Assembly: GCA_964235495.1 (NCBI GenBank)
Contig: CAXSAX010000021.1
Coordinates: 1-64,000, forward strand
DNA from: LMUY01 sp964235495
GTDB lineage: Bacteria > Pseudomonadota > Alphaproteobacteria > Acetobacterales > Acetobacteraceae
Direction of reading: 5' to 3'
DNA: 64,000 bases
In this document: piece by piece, positions 41,985 through 50,672 of the stretch
Layout: each line of letters opens with the position of its first letter
Numbering within the stretch: the first letter of the stretch is position 1
The notes under the pieces: generated by a model
The model's database searches: none
What the model was told of the DNA's origin: nothing
What the model saw: the letters and a program-made list of their open reading frames with translations, nothing else
Program-made: the position numbers and the translations under genes

Positions 41985-42362
41985 GTGGTCAAGCAGAACG
42001 AGGGGCGCACCGCGCTGGTGGAACTCAGCTTCGCCTTCATGGGGGTGCTGAAGCTGACTGGGCTAGAGGCCGGCCTGTTCCGTCGCTGGGGGCTGACCCG
42101 GCGTCAGATGCGCAACGTCGGTGCCGTCGAGACCCTCGGGGCTTTGATGGTGGCCAACACGCCCACTCGGCCGCTCGGTGCACTTGGTCTGGCCGCGATT
42201 TCGGCCGTCATGCTCGCGGTGGAGGTCCGCAACCGGGAAACCGAGCTGGTGCTGCCGCGCCTGGCCTTGACCGCGCTCGCCGCCATGACGGCCCTGGCCG
42301 CGGGACAGGCCCTGGCGCAGACGCCGGCCGCGCCCAGCGACGGTATCGAACGGGACCGCTAG
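41985..42362 (+). CDS. small membrane protein, DoxX-like
   Basis: Hydrophobic 125-aa protein with three to four membrane segments. The spacing (FMGVLKLTGLEAGLF, then ETLGALMV, AISAVMLAVE, LALTALAAMTALAAG) resembles DoxX-type proteins. GGAGG at 41972-41976 supports GTG 41985 as the start; an ATG at 41970 is an alternative. The binding-protein gene begins at the base after its stop, so the two are coupled. Confidence 0.55.
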   Translation: MVKQNEGRTALVELSFAFMGVLKLTGLEAGLFRRWGLTRRQMRNVGAVETLGALMVANTPTRPLGALGLAAISAVMLAVEVRNRETELVLPRLALTALAAMTALAAGQALAQTPAAPSDGIERDR

Positions 42363-43568
42363 GTGGCGCTGTCCCGCCGTGTCCTGCTGGCCGCCGGGTC
42401 GGCCGCCGCGCTGGCCCGCCCGGCGATCTTGCGCGCCCAGGGCAACGCCCCTTTCCGCATCGGCGAGATCAACAGCTACTCGACGCAGCCGGCGTTCGCC
42501 GGGCCCTACCGCAAGGGTTGGGAGATGGCGTTGGCGCACATCAACGACCTAGGCGGGCTGAACGGGCGCACGATGGAGTTCGTCTCGCGCGATGACGCCG
42601 GGTTGCCGGAGAACGCGGTGCGGCTGGCGGGCGAGTTGCTGGATCAGAAGGTGGACCTGCTGGCGGGCGGCTTCTCGTCCGAGGTGGGATTGGCGCTCAG
42701 CGACTTCGCGTTGCAGCACAAGAAGCTCTACGTGGCGGGCGCGCCGCTGGCCTCCGCCCTGGTGTGGGAAAAAGGCAATCGCTACACCTACCGGCTGAGC
42801 CCCTCGACCTTCCAGCAGGCGGCCATGCTGGTGGAGACGGTGCTCACCATGCCTGCGCGGACCTGGGCGACGGTGGCGCCGGACGATGCCTATGGCCGCT
42901 CGGCGGTGAAGTGGTTCCGCCAACAGTTGCAGGGTCGCCGGGCGGATGTGCGGTTCGTGGGGGAGCAGTGGGTCGTGCCGGGCCAGTTCGACGCCCGTGC
43001 CGTGGTGGCGGGGCTCGCGCAGCCGGCGCCGGACGCGATCTTCAACGCCCTATTCGGCGCCGACTTGCTGGCCTTCGTGCGCGAGGGCGGCGCGCAAGGG
43101 CTGTTCGGCGGGCGTACGGTCGCGTCCATGCTGACGGGGGAGCCGGAGTACCTTGAGCCCCTGGGCAAGCTGGCGCCGGCCGGCTGGATCGTCACCGGCT
43201 ACCCCTGGGACCTCTCGGACGAGCCGAGCAACAAGCAGTTTGTGCTGGACTATACCCAGCGCACGCACGAGGCGCCGCGCATGGGGTCCGCCGTAGGATT
43301 CGCGCTGGTGAACGCCATCGCGTCCGGCATCCTGAAATCGGGCGGGACAGATTCCGAGGCGATGGCGGACGGGTTTGCGGAAGCCGGGTTCACGACGCCG
43401 TTCGGCATCAACCAGTTCCGTGGCATCGACCATCAGAGCACGATGGGGACGTATGTCGGCCAATTGGCCGTTCAGGACGGCAAGGGCGTGATGACCGAGT
43501 GGCGCTACGTGGACGGGGCAACAGTGATGCCGCCCGACGACGTGGTGCGCCAGCTGCGTCCGGCTTGA
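42363..43568 (+). CDS. ABC transporter substrate-binding protein (branched-chain amino acid/amide type)
   Basis: Periplasmic ligand-binding protein of the LivJ/FmdD superfamily, 401 aa. A Tat-like signal (SRRVLLAAGSAAALARPAIL) ends at RAQG. The mature part has IGEINSYSTQPAFAGPYRKG, VDLLAGGFSSEVGLA and a WATVAPDDAYGRSAV hinge segment. Start GTG abuts the preceding stop. No permease or ATPase genes adjoin, so it is an orphan here; ligand unknown. Confidence 0.85.
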   Translation: MALSRRVLLAAGSAAALARPAILRAQGNAPFRIGEINSYSTQPAFAGPYRKGWEMALAHINDLGGLNGRTMEFVSRDDAGLPENAVRLAGELLDQKVDLLAGGFSSEVGLALSDFALQHKKLYVAGAPLASALVWEKGNRYTYRLSPSTFQQAAMLVETVLTMPARTWATVAPDDAYGRSAVKWFRQQLQGRRADVRFVGEQWVVPGQFDARAVVAGLAQPAPDAIFNALFGADLLAFVREGGAQGLFGGRTVASMLTGEPEYLEPLGKLAPAGWIVTGYPWDLSDEPSNKQFVLDYTQRTHEAPRMGSAVGFALVNAIASGILKSGGTDSEAMADGFAEAGFTTPFGINQFRGIDHQSTMGTYVGQLAVQDGKGVMTEWRYVDGATVMPPDDVVRQLRPA

Positions 43569-43572
43569 GCGC

Positions 43573-44211
43573 TCAGCCGTCCTTCTGCATCGCCTGCTCC
43601 GCCTTGTCCTCCATCCGTGTTTCGTTGCGACGGAGCATGAAGACGGCTGTGATGACCACAATAGCTGCGACCAGGCCCAAGCCGATGCCTACTGGGCCTT
43701 CCAGCCGGCTCATCGCGTTGCCCATCAGGTAGGCGCCGACGCCATACAGCGTGGCCCACGCTACCCCGCCGACCGCGTTCCACAGCAGGAACGTCTTCCA
43801 GCCCATATGATTTGCCCCGGCCAGCAACGCCACGAAGGTGCGCAGAATGGCGAGGAAGCGGCCGACGAAGACGACCTTGCCGCCTTGGGTCTGGAACAGG
43901 TAGCGCCCCAGGGTCAGGCGACGGTCGTTCAGCCCGACATGGCGGCCGTAGCGGCGCAGCAGCGGGAAGCCGGCCCAGCGCCCGATCAGGTAGCCGAAGT
44001 TGTCGCCCATGATCGCCCCGGCGACGGCGGCGACGATCACGCCTGCGATGTGCAGCTTGCCCGTGGTGGCGCAATACACTGCAGCCGCGATGATCAGGCT
44101 CTCGCCCGGAAGCGGCAGCCCCATGGCTTCCAGGCCGATCACGACGAAGACCAAGCCGTAGCCGTACTCGCCGAGCATGTGCTCCAGGCCGGCCTTGCTG
44201 AGCAGGCTCAT
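43573..44211 (-). CDS. DedA family membrane protein
   Basis: Inner-membrane protein of 212 aa in the DedA/VTT family, linked in other bacteria to polyprenyl-phosphate or phospholipid flipping. GLPLPGESLIIAAAVY and the GRFLAILRTFVALLAGANHM arginine motif with the following GG are characteristic. GDNFGYLIGRW lies between. It overlaps the GNAT gene by 4 nt and ends 4 nt from the convergent binding-protein gene. Confidence 0.9.
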   Translation of the reverse strand: MSLLSKAGLEHMLGEYGYGLVFVVIGLEAMGLPLPGESLIIAAAVYCATTGKLHIAGVIVAAVAGAIMGDNFGYLIGRWAGFPLLRRYGRHVGLNDRRLTLGRYLFQTQGGKVVFVGRFLAILRTFVALLAGANHMGWKTFLLWNAVGGVAWATLYGVGAYLMGNAMSRLEGPVGIGLGLVAAIVVITAVFMLRRNETRMEDKAEQAMQKDG

Positions 44212-44918
44212 CCCCGGATGGCGGCCAGGCTGCGGCGGGCCGTGCCGTCCGGCGCGAAGTTCGCCGGGTCAAGCCAGGTGGCCAGCGCGTCGCGGCAGGC
44301 CGGCCACTCGCTGGCCAGGAGGGAGAAGCTCGCCGTGTCCCGCAGCCGTCCCTTCACCACCCGATCGGCGCGCAGGATCCCCTCCGGCTGGAAGCCCAGC
44401 CGCGCCGCGGCCCGGCGGGAAGGGGCGTTGAGCGCGTGGCAGCGCCAGACCAGGCGGCGGTAGCCCAGCTCGTCGGCAGCCAAGCGCAGCAACAGGAACA
44501 TCGCCTCCGTGGCGGCGCGGGTGCGCTGCATCCGGGGGGCGAACCAGATGTGGCCCAGCTCGATGGCGGCGTGCGCCGGGTCCATGGCCATGAGGCAAAT
44601 CCAGCCTAAGACGAGTCCGGTGGCGACCGGGCGGACGGCCCAGGCCATCGGGTCGTGCGTGGCGGCGAAAGCGGCGACGTGCTGCGCCATGGCAGCTTGG
44701 TCGGGGAATGGGCCGTATAACATGTAGGCCCATGAGTCGTCTGCACCTTGCGCGGCCTGCCAGAGCTCCGCCGCGTGGCGGGCATGCAACGGCTCTAGCT
44801 CCACGTCCCGCCCGCGCAGCCGCACCCGGGCGGGCAGCGGGCGGGGCGTGGCGTCCACCGGCGGCCCGAGTGGCGGCCCAAGTAGCGACCCTGGCGCGTC
44901 TGGCTCGACAAGGATCAT
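44208..44918 (-). CDS. GNAT family N-acetyltransferase (RimJ/RimL-like)
   Basis: Acetyltransferase of 236 aa. After a Pro-rich start (about 1-30) comes a GNAT domain: LRGRDVELEPLHARHAAEL, LGWICLMAMDP, ELGHIWFAPRMQRTRAATEA (CoA-binding loop region) and the RLGFQPEGILR beta-bulge motif typical of RimJ/L. Substrate unknown. ATGA-type overlap with the DedA gene suggests co-transcription. Confidence 0.84.
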   Translation of the reverse strand: MILVEPDAPGSLLGPPLGPPVDATPRPLPARVRLRGRDVELEPLHARHAAELWQAAQGADDSWAYMLYGPFPDQAAMAQHVAAFAATHDPMAWAVRPVATGLVLGWICLMAMDPAHAAIELGHIWFAPRMQRTRAATEAMFLLLRLAADELGYRRLVWRCHALNAPSRRAAARLGFQPEGILRADRVVKGRLRDTASFSLLASEWPACRDALATWLDPANFAPDGTARRSLAAIRG

Positions 44919-44990
44919 GGTTTTGCCTTACACAACAGCCCCGGCAACAGCCCTGGATCAGCCAGCGCGTTTCCTCGGAGGCCACTCACG

Positions 44991-45410
44991 ATGACACGCG
45001 CCGCCCTCATGCTCACTGCCCTCGCTGCCACCCTGTCCGTGGCGGCACGTGCCGAAACGGTGACCTTCCATGGCATGATGAGCCCGGAAAGCGAAGTCCC
45101 CGCGAAGACGACGGACGGCAAGGGCAGCTTCACCGGCAAGCTCGACACCAGCACCAAGGTGTTGGATTACACCCTCGACTACTCCGGCCTGACTGGCCCC
45201 GCCACCGCGGCCCACTTGCACGGCCCAGCGCCGGTCGGCAGCAACGCCGGCGTGCTGGTGCCGTTCGCCCCGCCGCTCACCAGCCCGATCCACGGCCAGG
45301 TCACGCTCACGGACGACCAGGTGGCGGACATGATGGACGGCATGACCTACGCCAACCTGCACACGGCCGCGAACCCTGGCGGCGAGCTGCGCGGCCAAGT
45401 CTCCAAGTAG
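44991..45410 (+). CDS. CHRD domain secreted protein
   Basis: Exported 139-aa protein. The signal peptide ends at ARAETVT; the rest is a single CHRD domain (GMMSPESEVPAKTTDGKGSF, AAHLHGPAPVGSNAGV, YANLHTAANPGGELRGQV), named after the chordin repeat. The two histidines and the PGGE turn are the family hallmarks. Function in bacteria is undefined. CGGAGG precedes the ATG. Confidence 0.88.
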   Translation: MTRAALMLTALAATLSVAARAETVTFHGMMSPESEVPAKTTDGKGSFTGKLDTSTKVLDYTLDYSGLTGPATAAHLHGPAPVGSNAGVLVPFAPPLTSPIHGQVTLTDDQVADMMDGMTYANLHTAANPGGELRGQVSK

Positions 45411-45473
45411 CGGCTTTCCGGCGGCGGCCAGCTTGGCATCGCATCCGGCTTGGTCGCCCCGCGCAGGTGGATG

Positions 45474-47531
45474 TCAGCCGCCCGCCTTGGACACCTGGTC
45501 CAACACTGCGCCTTCCGAAAGCAGTTGCGGCAGCACCTCGGGGGGATGGCCGGGTGGATAGAACAGATAGAGCGGCACCCCATCGCGGCCATTTTGCCGC
45601 AGGAAGTCCGAGATGGCCGGGTCCTTGCGCGTCCAGTCGCCCTTGAGATACGCGACATGGCCCTGGGCGAAGGCGCGTCGCACGGTTTGCGGCGCAAGGG
45701 CAATGCGCTCGTTTACCAGGCAGGACAGGCACCATGCTGCCGTCATGTTGACGAACACGGGGCGGCCCTCGCTGCGCAACTCGGCAAGGCGGGTCGCCGT
45801 GAAAGGCTCGCTCGGCTCCGCAGGCGAGGCGCCGATGAAGAGCAGGGACGCCGTCCCAAGCATGGTGGCGACGGCCAGGCCGTGGGCCCACGACCGGCCG
45901 CGGCCGGCACTGGACTGGGCCGCCCGGAGCAGCCAAGCGGCGAACCCGACGCCGAGCAGCCCGACAACACTGGTGAGCACGCCGTCTGACCCGGATTGCT
46001 GGCTGACCACCCAGACCAGCCAGGCTGTCGCCGCATACATGAGGAAAGCCAGCGCTTGCTGCACCGTGGCCATCCAGCGGCCAGGCCGGGGAAGCAAGGA
46101 TGCGGCACGCGGAATGACTGCGATGGCTGCGTAAGGCGCCGCGAGGCCAACCCCCATGGCGGCGAACACCAGCAACGCGACCGGCACCGGGGCTGTCAGG
46201 GCACCGGCGATGGCAGCGCCCATGAACGAGGCGGTGCAGGGGGTTGCGACCACCACGGCGAGCAACCCGGTGAAGAAGCTGCCGAGATGGCCTTGCCGGT
46301 TCGCGAGCGACTGGCCCATGCCGGCCGCGGATTGACCGACCGCGAAGACGCCCGACATGTTGAGGCCGGTTGCGAACAGCAACCAGGCGACTGCCGTGAC
46401 GAACACGGGGGACTGGAACTGGAAACCCCAGCCGACCGATTGTCCCGTCTGCCGCAAGATGACGAAGGCGCCGCCCAGTGCGGTGAACGCGACCACCACG
46501 CCCAGGGTGTAGCTTGCAGCCTGCGCGCGGATGGCCTGGCGGTTCCCGCCCGACATCCGCGCCAAAGCCATCGCCTTCATGGCAAGGACTGGAAACACGC
46601 AGGGCATGAGGTTGAGCAGCAGTCCGCCCGCCAGGGCCAGGGCCAGCAGAGTGGCTATGGCGTGATTGGGGGCGCTGCTTGCCAGCCGGCGTGCCGTCAC
46701 CGTGTAGGCGTGGATCGATCCAGCCATGTCTTGCAGAGTGACGACGCCTGACAAGTCGGCGGTGGTCACGGCCTGTCCACTCAATGTCAAGGATAGGCGT
46801 AGAACGCTCCCGTCGATGCAGGGCCGTTGTGGGCGGGAGGTTTCCACCAGCCCGTCCTCGGAGGGGAAAAACTCAGCGTTCTGGATATTTGCGGGGAGCG
46901 CCGAGCCGGACAACGACAGCATGCCGTTCTGGTCGATGCTGGCCTGGAAGGGCGCTGCGACGGGGCTATGGGAAGCTGCCGTTGCGAACAACGGTGCCTG
47001 CGGTGAGGATGAGGGCTGACCTGCAGGCAAGTTCAGGGTGAAGTCTGCATCCTCGGGAATGCAGATGTCACGGCAGACGAGCCAGCTTGCGTGGGCCTGC
47101 AACGGGAACGGAGCGACGCCGGGCTTGATGGCCACCGGCAAGACGACATCGCCCTGGTAGGCGTAGGCGACCAACTCGCCTTCCGTGATGCGCTCTGGCG
47201 TCGGCCACTGGATCGGCTCGGCAACGCTGCCAGGCGGCAGGGCGAACGTTAGGTCCGGTGCGACGCCTGCGGCTCCTGGATTATGCCAGTACGTATGCCA
47301 GCCCGGGGCCATGCGCAGGCGCAGGCCGGCGTGGAAGGTTTGACCCGGCGTGACTCGCTCGCTGTCGGTCACCAAGGTCGCAGTAGTGTGGCGCGAGGCG
47401 ACGGCGGCGCTTTCCAAGGCTGAAGCAGGGCTGATCCCAGCATTCAGGGCTGCCCAAAGAATGGCGGCGTGGCCAAGCCACCGTCCTGCCGAGGCAGCCG
47501 CACAGAGGAAGGCCGGTCTGGGACGGTTCAA
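45474..47531 (-). CDS. thiol:disulfide interchange protein DsbD/ScsB-like
   Basis: Inner-membrane electron shuttle carrying reducing power to the periplasm, 685 aa. A hydrophobic leader precedes a periplasmic alpha domain with the WLVCRDICIPE cysteine pair (about 175). About eight membrane segments follow, with conserved cysteines in LMPCVFPVLAMK and ATPCTASFMGA. A C-terminal thioredoxin domain has AAWCLSC (about 610). The start chosen is TTG 47531 in a 4-nt overlap with the folE stop; a longer frame to 47672 only shadows folE. Confidence 0.85.
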   Translation of the reverse strand: MNRPRPAFLCAAASAGRWLGHAAILWAALNAGISPASALESAAVASRHTTATLVTDSERVTPGQTFHAGLRLRMAPGWHTYWHNPGAAGVAPDLTFALPPGSVAEPIQWPTPERITEGELVAYAYQGDVVLPVAIKPGVAPFPLQAHASWLVCRDICIPEDADFTLNLPAGQPSSSPQAPLFATAASHSPVAAPFQASIDQNGMLSLSGSALPANIQNAEFFPSEDGLVETSRPQRPCIDGSVLRLSLTLSGQAVTTADLSGVVTLQDMAGSIHAYTVTARRLASSAPNHAIATLLALALAGGLLLNLMPCVFPVLAMKAMALARMSGGNRQAIRAQAASYTLGVVVAFTALGGAFVILRQTGQSVGWGFQFQSPVFVTAVAWLLFATGLNMSGVFAVGQSAAGMGQSLANRQGHLGSFFTGLLAVVVATPCTASFMGAAIAGALTAPVPVALLVFAAMGVGLAAPYAAIAVIPRAASLLPRPGRWMATVQQALAFLMYAATAWLVWVVSQQSGSDGVLTSVVGLLGVGFAAWLLRAAQSSAGRGRSWAHGLAVATMLGTASLLFIGASPAEPSEPFTATRLAELRSEGRPVFVNMTAAWCLSCLVNERIALAPQTVRRAFAQGHVAYLKGDWTRKDPAISDFLRQNGRDGVPLYLFYPPGHPPEVLPQLLSEGAVLDQVSKAGG

Positions 47532-48151
47532 CCGCCCAGGCTGCCTGGTCCGCGTTGGCCGATCATGGCCAGCACCTCGCGTCGCGTTTCCGGGTTCGTG
47601 CGGAAGGCACCGAGCATGCGGCTGGTGACCATGGCGACGCCGGGTTTGTGCACGCCGCGTGTGGTCATGCACTGGTGGTTAGCCTCAATCATCACTGCGG
47701 TGCCTTTCGGTTGCAGCACGCTGTTGATGGTGTCGGCAATCTGTGCCGTCAGCCTCTCCTGAATCTGCAACCGCTTGCTGAAGGCGTCCACCACACGGGC
47801 CAGCTTACTGATGCCAACGACACGCTGGCTGGGCAGGTAGGCGACATGGGCCACGCCGATGATGGGGACCATGTGGTGCTCGCAATAGCTTTCCAGTCGG
47901 ATATCGCGCAGCAAGATAATCTCGTCGTAGCCGTCAACTTCCTCGAAGGTCCGTTCCAGAAGGCCGACTGGATCAATATCGTAGCCGGCGAAGAGCTCGC
48001 GGTAAGACCGGGCAACCCGGGCTGGGGTATCACGCAGCCCCTCGCGCGCCGGGTCATCTCCGGCCCAGCGAAGCAATGTCCGCACAGCAGCCTCCGCCTC
48101 GGCTTGGGATGGCTTTGCGGATGCCTGCATGTCCAATTCGTTTGGTCCCAT
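47528..48151 (-). CDS. folE: GTP cyclohydrolase I
   Basis: First enzyme of tetrahydrofolate synthesis, converting GTP to dihydroneopterin triphosphate; about 207 aa. The zinc ligands lie in ESYCEHHMVPI and in NHQCMTTRGV. PSQRVVGISKLARVVDAFSKR is the conserved core. The start is uncertain among in-frame ATGs at 48169, 48151 and 48130, none with a good ribosome site; the catalytic region is unaffected. GC is lower here than in the flanking 40 kb. Confidence 0.94.
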   Translation of the reverse strand: MGPNELDMQASAKPSQAEAEAAVRTLLRWAGDDPAREGLRDTPARVARSYRELFAGYDIDPVGLLERTFEEVDGYDEIILLRDIRLESYCEHHMVPIIGVAHVAYLPSQRVVGISKLARVVDAFSKRLQIQERLTAQIADTINSVLQPKGTAVMIEANHQCMTTRGVHKPGVAMVTSRMLGAFRTNPETRREVLAMIGQRGPGSLGG

Positions 48152-48195
48152 ACCGTGTGGTGCGCACAAGCCAGCGCCTTAGTCCACCGAGGCTG

Positions 48196-48603
48196 CTAGT
48201 GAACAGGGCCCTTGCTGTAGGGGCTGTCCAAGCTGAAGGGCGGCACAACGACGTCGAACGCTTCGCCCGAGGAAGTGCAGACCATGTGATATAGGCCGCG
48301 CATAAAACCGGTCGAGGTGTTGAGAGGCGTGCCAGAGGTGTACTCGAAGCTACCCCCCGGCTCCAAGACGGGTTGCTCGCCGATGACCCCGGGCCCTTTG
48401 ACGTCAAAGGTTCTTCCTAGGCCATCGGTGATATGCCAGGTGCGGCTCATCAACTGCACGACTTCCTGACCAGTGTTGTGGATGCGCACTTGATAGGCCC
48501 AGGCGTAGCGGTCGTTCTCGGGCTCGGATTGGTCCTCAAGGAAGAACGGCTCCACCTCGACGGTGATCAACCTTGTGATGGCGACGTAGCTAGCGCTCTT
48601 CAC
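48196..48603 (-). CDS. apaG: ApaG/DUF525 protein
   Basis: Protein of 135 aa with a single ApaG fibronectin-III-like domain: EPFFLEDQSEP, YAWAYQVRIHNTG, VQLMSRTWHITDG and GTPLNTSTGFMRGLYHM. In enterobacteria it is linked to Co2+/Mg2+ phenotypes; its biochemical role is unsettled. Start GTG 48603 overlaps the metZ stop by 4 nt (GTGA), so the pair is translationally coupled, an order common in alphaproteobacteria. Confidence 0.93.
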   Translation of the reverse strand: MKSASYVAITRLITVEVEPFFLEDQSEPENDRYAWAYQVRIHNTGQEVVQLMSRTWHITDGLGRTFDVKGPGVIGEQPVLEPGGSFEYTSGTPLNTSTGFMRGLYHMVCTSSGEAFDVVVPPFSLDSPYSKGPVH

Positions 48604-49808
48604 TCGGCAGCCTGCCGCTGAATGCCATCTTTTAATGCGGCGGCCACTCCGAGCCCCAAGTCCGCGCATAGATCGGCAACGTCCTCCAACCCGACTGAGA
48701 GCCGGATTACGCCGTCGCCGATGCCGAGCCGGTCACGCTCTGCCTGACCGATGCGCATGTGGGTGGTGGTGGCCGGGTGCGTGGCGAGTGACTTGGAGTC
48801 ACCAAGGTTGTTGCTGATGGCAATCAGGCGCAGCGCGTTCATGAAACGGAACGCTGCCGCCTTGCCGCCCGCAAGCTCAAAGGTGATCAGCGTGCCACCG
48901 CCGGTCATCTGCGTCATAGCCAGGACATGCTGGGGGTGATCGCGACGGGCTGGATACAATACACGGCAGATAGCGGGTTGCACTGCCAGGAAGTCGGCAA
49001 TGGCAGCTGCCCGCTGGCACCCGGCTTCGACACGCAGCATGAGCGTCTCGACCCCTTTCAGCAGCAACCAGGCATTGAACGGAGAAAGGCTCGGCCCCGT
49101 ATTGCGAATGAACGGCTGCAATGTGCCTTCGATCCACGCTTGGTTGCCGAGCACGGCACCACCGAGAACACGCCCTTGGCCATCGATATGTTTGGTGCAG
49201 GAGTAGACGACGATATCAGCACCCAACTGCAGGGGTCGTTGCAGCAAGGGGGTTGCAAACACGTTGTCCACCACAACTAGCGCCCCGGCGGCATGCGCCA
49301 GGTTACAAATGGCAGGCACGTCGATTACCTCGAGCATAGGGTTGGAGGGACTCTCAAGCAGCACCATTGTCGCCGGACGCTTGAACGCGGCCTGCCAAGC
49401 CTCAAGATCCGTTCCGTCGACAAATTCTGTTTCGATGCCGTAGCGCGGCAGCAGAGTCGAGACGATCCAGTGGCATGAACCGAACAGCGCGCGCGAAGCG
49501 ACCACGCGATCTCCAAACTTCAGGTGCGACACCATGGCGGCATGAATGGCTGCCATGCCGGTCGCTGTGACCCGGCACGCTTCAGCCCCCTCCAGCGCGG
49601 CGAGTCTTTCCTCAAGCATGGTGACGGTCGGATTGCCAAAACGAGAGTACTGGTAGTGCGCTTGGCTGCCGTCGAAGGCTGCCTCAGCTGCCTCCGCGCT
49701 GTCATAGACAAAGCCCGATGTGAGAAATAGCGCCTCAGTCGTCTCGCTGTGCAAGGTCCGATCCGTGCCCGCATGAACCAGGCGTGTCGCCATACGATGA
49801 GATGTCAT
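48600..49808 (-). CDS. metZ: O-succinylhomoserine sulfhydrylase
   Basis: PLP enzyme of the Cys/Met metabolism family making homocysteine from O-succinylhomoserine and sulfide; 402 aa. YQYSRFGNPTVTMLEERLA and ATGMAAIHA are the family entry motifs. The Schiff-base lysine is in SCTKHIDGQGRVLGG, with SVGLEDVADLCADL near the end. MetZ-type rather than MetB by the FLTSGFVYDSAE start. Divergent from the tRNA-rsmG-parAB block over about 220 nt. Confidence 0.92.
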   Translation of the reverse strand: MTSHRMATRLVHAGTDRTLHSETTEALFLTSGFVYDSAEAAEAAFDGSQAHYQYSRFGNPTVTMLEERLAALEGAEACRVTATGMAAIHAAMVSHLKFGDRVVASRALFGSCHWIVSTLLPRYGIETEFVDGTDLEAWQAAFKRPATMVLLESPSNPMLEVIDVPAICNLAHAAGALVVVDNVFATPLLQRPLQLGADIVVYSCTKHIDGQGRVLGGAVLGNQAWIEGTLQPFIRNTGPSLSPFNAWLLLKGVETLMLRVEAGCQRAAAIADFLAVQPAICRVLYPARRDHPQHVLAMTQMTGGGTLITFELAGGKAAAFRFMNALRLIAISNNLGDSKSLATHPATTTHMRIGQAERDRLGIGDGVIRLSVGLEDVADLCADLGLGVAAALKDGIQRQAAE

Positions 49809-49980
49809 GCGTGCCCAATTCCATTGATCTGCTGCCCGTCAGCATATTGGTTATCTCGCCGTTTATGCCTAGCCGAGCTGCAATATGTTAAGCAGCAGAA
49901 GTTCTTCGGCGCGCTCGTCCAACCTCACCACAACTCGGCTGGACAAGCCGCAAGGGAGCACCGGCCTAGCTGAGACCTGG

Positions 49981-50009
49981 TTGCGCCGTCAATCAGCAGT
50001 TTCTATAAG
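49981..50009 (+). promoter_or_regulatory. sigma-70 promoter of tRNA-Gly
   Basis: TTGCGC at 49981-49986, 17-nt spacer, TATAAG at 50004-50009. The predicted start near 50016 leaves a 5' leader of about 10 nt before the tRNA. As rsmG and parAB have no other visible promoter close by, it may drive them too. Confidence 0.6.
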
Positions 50010-50025
50010 GACACTCTGGCCAGTC

Positions 50026-50099
50026 GCGGGTGTAGTTCAATGGTAGAACGGCAGCTTCCCAAGCTGCATACGAGGGTTCGATTCCCTCCACCCGCTCCA
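50026..50099 (+). tRNA. tRNA-Gly (CCC anticodon)
   Basis: Complete cloverleaf. The 7-bp acceptor GCGGGTG pairs with CACCCGC. The D-loop has TTCAATGG. The anticodon stem GCAGC/GCTGC encloses TTCCCAA with anticodon CCC (reads GGG). The T-arm GAGGG-TTCGATT-CCCTC follows. Discriminator T and CCA are encoded in the gene. The rsmG start codon follows after only 2 nt. Confidence 0.96.
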
Positions 50100-50101
50100 G
50101 C

Positions 50102-50662
50102 GTGAGTGTTTCACGTGAAACCAAGCGCTCTGCCTACATCGAATTGCTGCAACGATGGAATGCAAAGCTAAACCTCACATCAAGCCGGGATAGCCAGCCA
50201 GAATACCTTGCAGCGCACTACGAAAACAGCCTGCTTCTCCTACCCCACCTTCCCCCTGGATTGACGCGCCTTGTCGACCTTGGCTCAGGTCAAGGCTTTC
50301 CCGCCATTCCGCTCGCAATCGAAGCCGATATTGAAATCGACTTGATCGAAGCAGACCACCGGAAGGCTGCTTTCCTGACAACGGCCATGGCTCAGCTTCA
50401 GTTGAGAGGGTCTGTCAGGTCGAGCCGCATCGAAGCGACCATGCTGGCGCCCGCTGCCTGTGTCACGGCACGCGCACTGGCCTCCGTCGGACAGCTGGCA
50501 GCACTCGCCGCGCCCTTCGTGGCTGACGAAGGATGTTGCCTTTTTCTGAAAGGGCCAACCGCTGTTCAGGAAGCTGCGGCTGTTGGACGGCCGTTTGCGG
50601 CGGACATCCTTCCAACGTCGCAGGTCGCTTCCTGCATCGTCAGATTAATCAGGGTGCGATAA
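50102..50662 (+). CDS. rsmG: 16S rRNA (guanine(527)-N(7))-methyltransferase RsmG
   Basis: SAM-dependent methyltransferase modifying G527 of 16S rRNA, 186 aa, slightly short for the family. The conserved N-terminus VSRET is present, followed by YIELLQRWNAKLNLTS and the SAM loop LVDLGSGQGFPAIPLA; TARALASV matches the catalytic-loop region. GTG 50102 is the only start keeping VSRET. It is 2 nt after the tRNA, with no Shine-Dalgarno. The VSRET codons overlap a parS site. mnmG, its usual upstream neighbour, is missing. Confidence 0.92.
   Translation: MSVSRETKRSAYIELLQRWNAKLNLTSSRDSQPEYLAAHYENSLLLLPHLPPGLTRLVDLGSGQGFPAIPLAIEADIEIDLIEADHRKAAFLTTAMAQLQLRGSVRSSRIEATMLAPAACVTARALASVGQLAALAAPFVADEGCCLFLKGPTAVQEAAAVGRPFAADILPTSQVASCIVRLIRVR
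50107..50122. other. parS centromere site inside rsmG
   Basis: TGTTTCACGTGAAACC matches the bacterial parS consensus TGTTTCACGTGAAACA at 15 of 16 positions. It lies in codons 2-7 of rsmG, 550 nt upstream of parA. ParB would nucleate here to load SMC and segregate the origin region. It is the only near-perfect site I found in the window. Confidence 0.9.
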
Positions 50663-50672
50663 AGCCAGCAAT

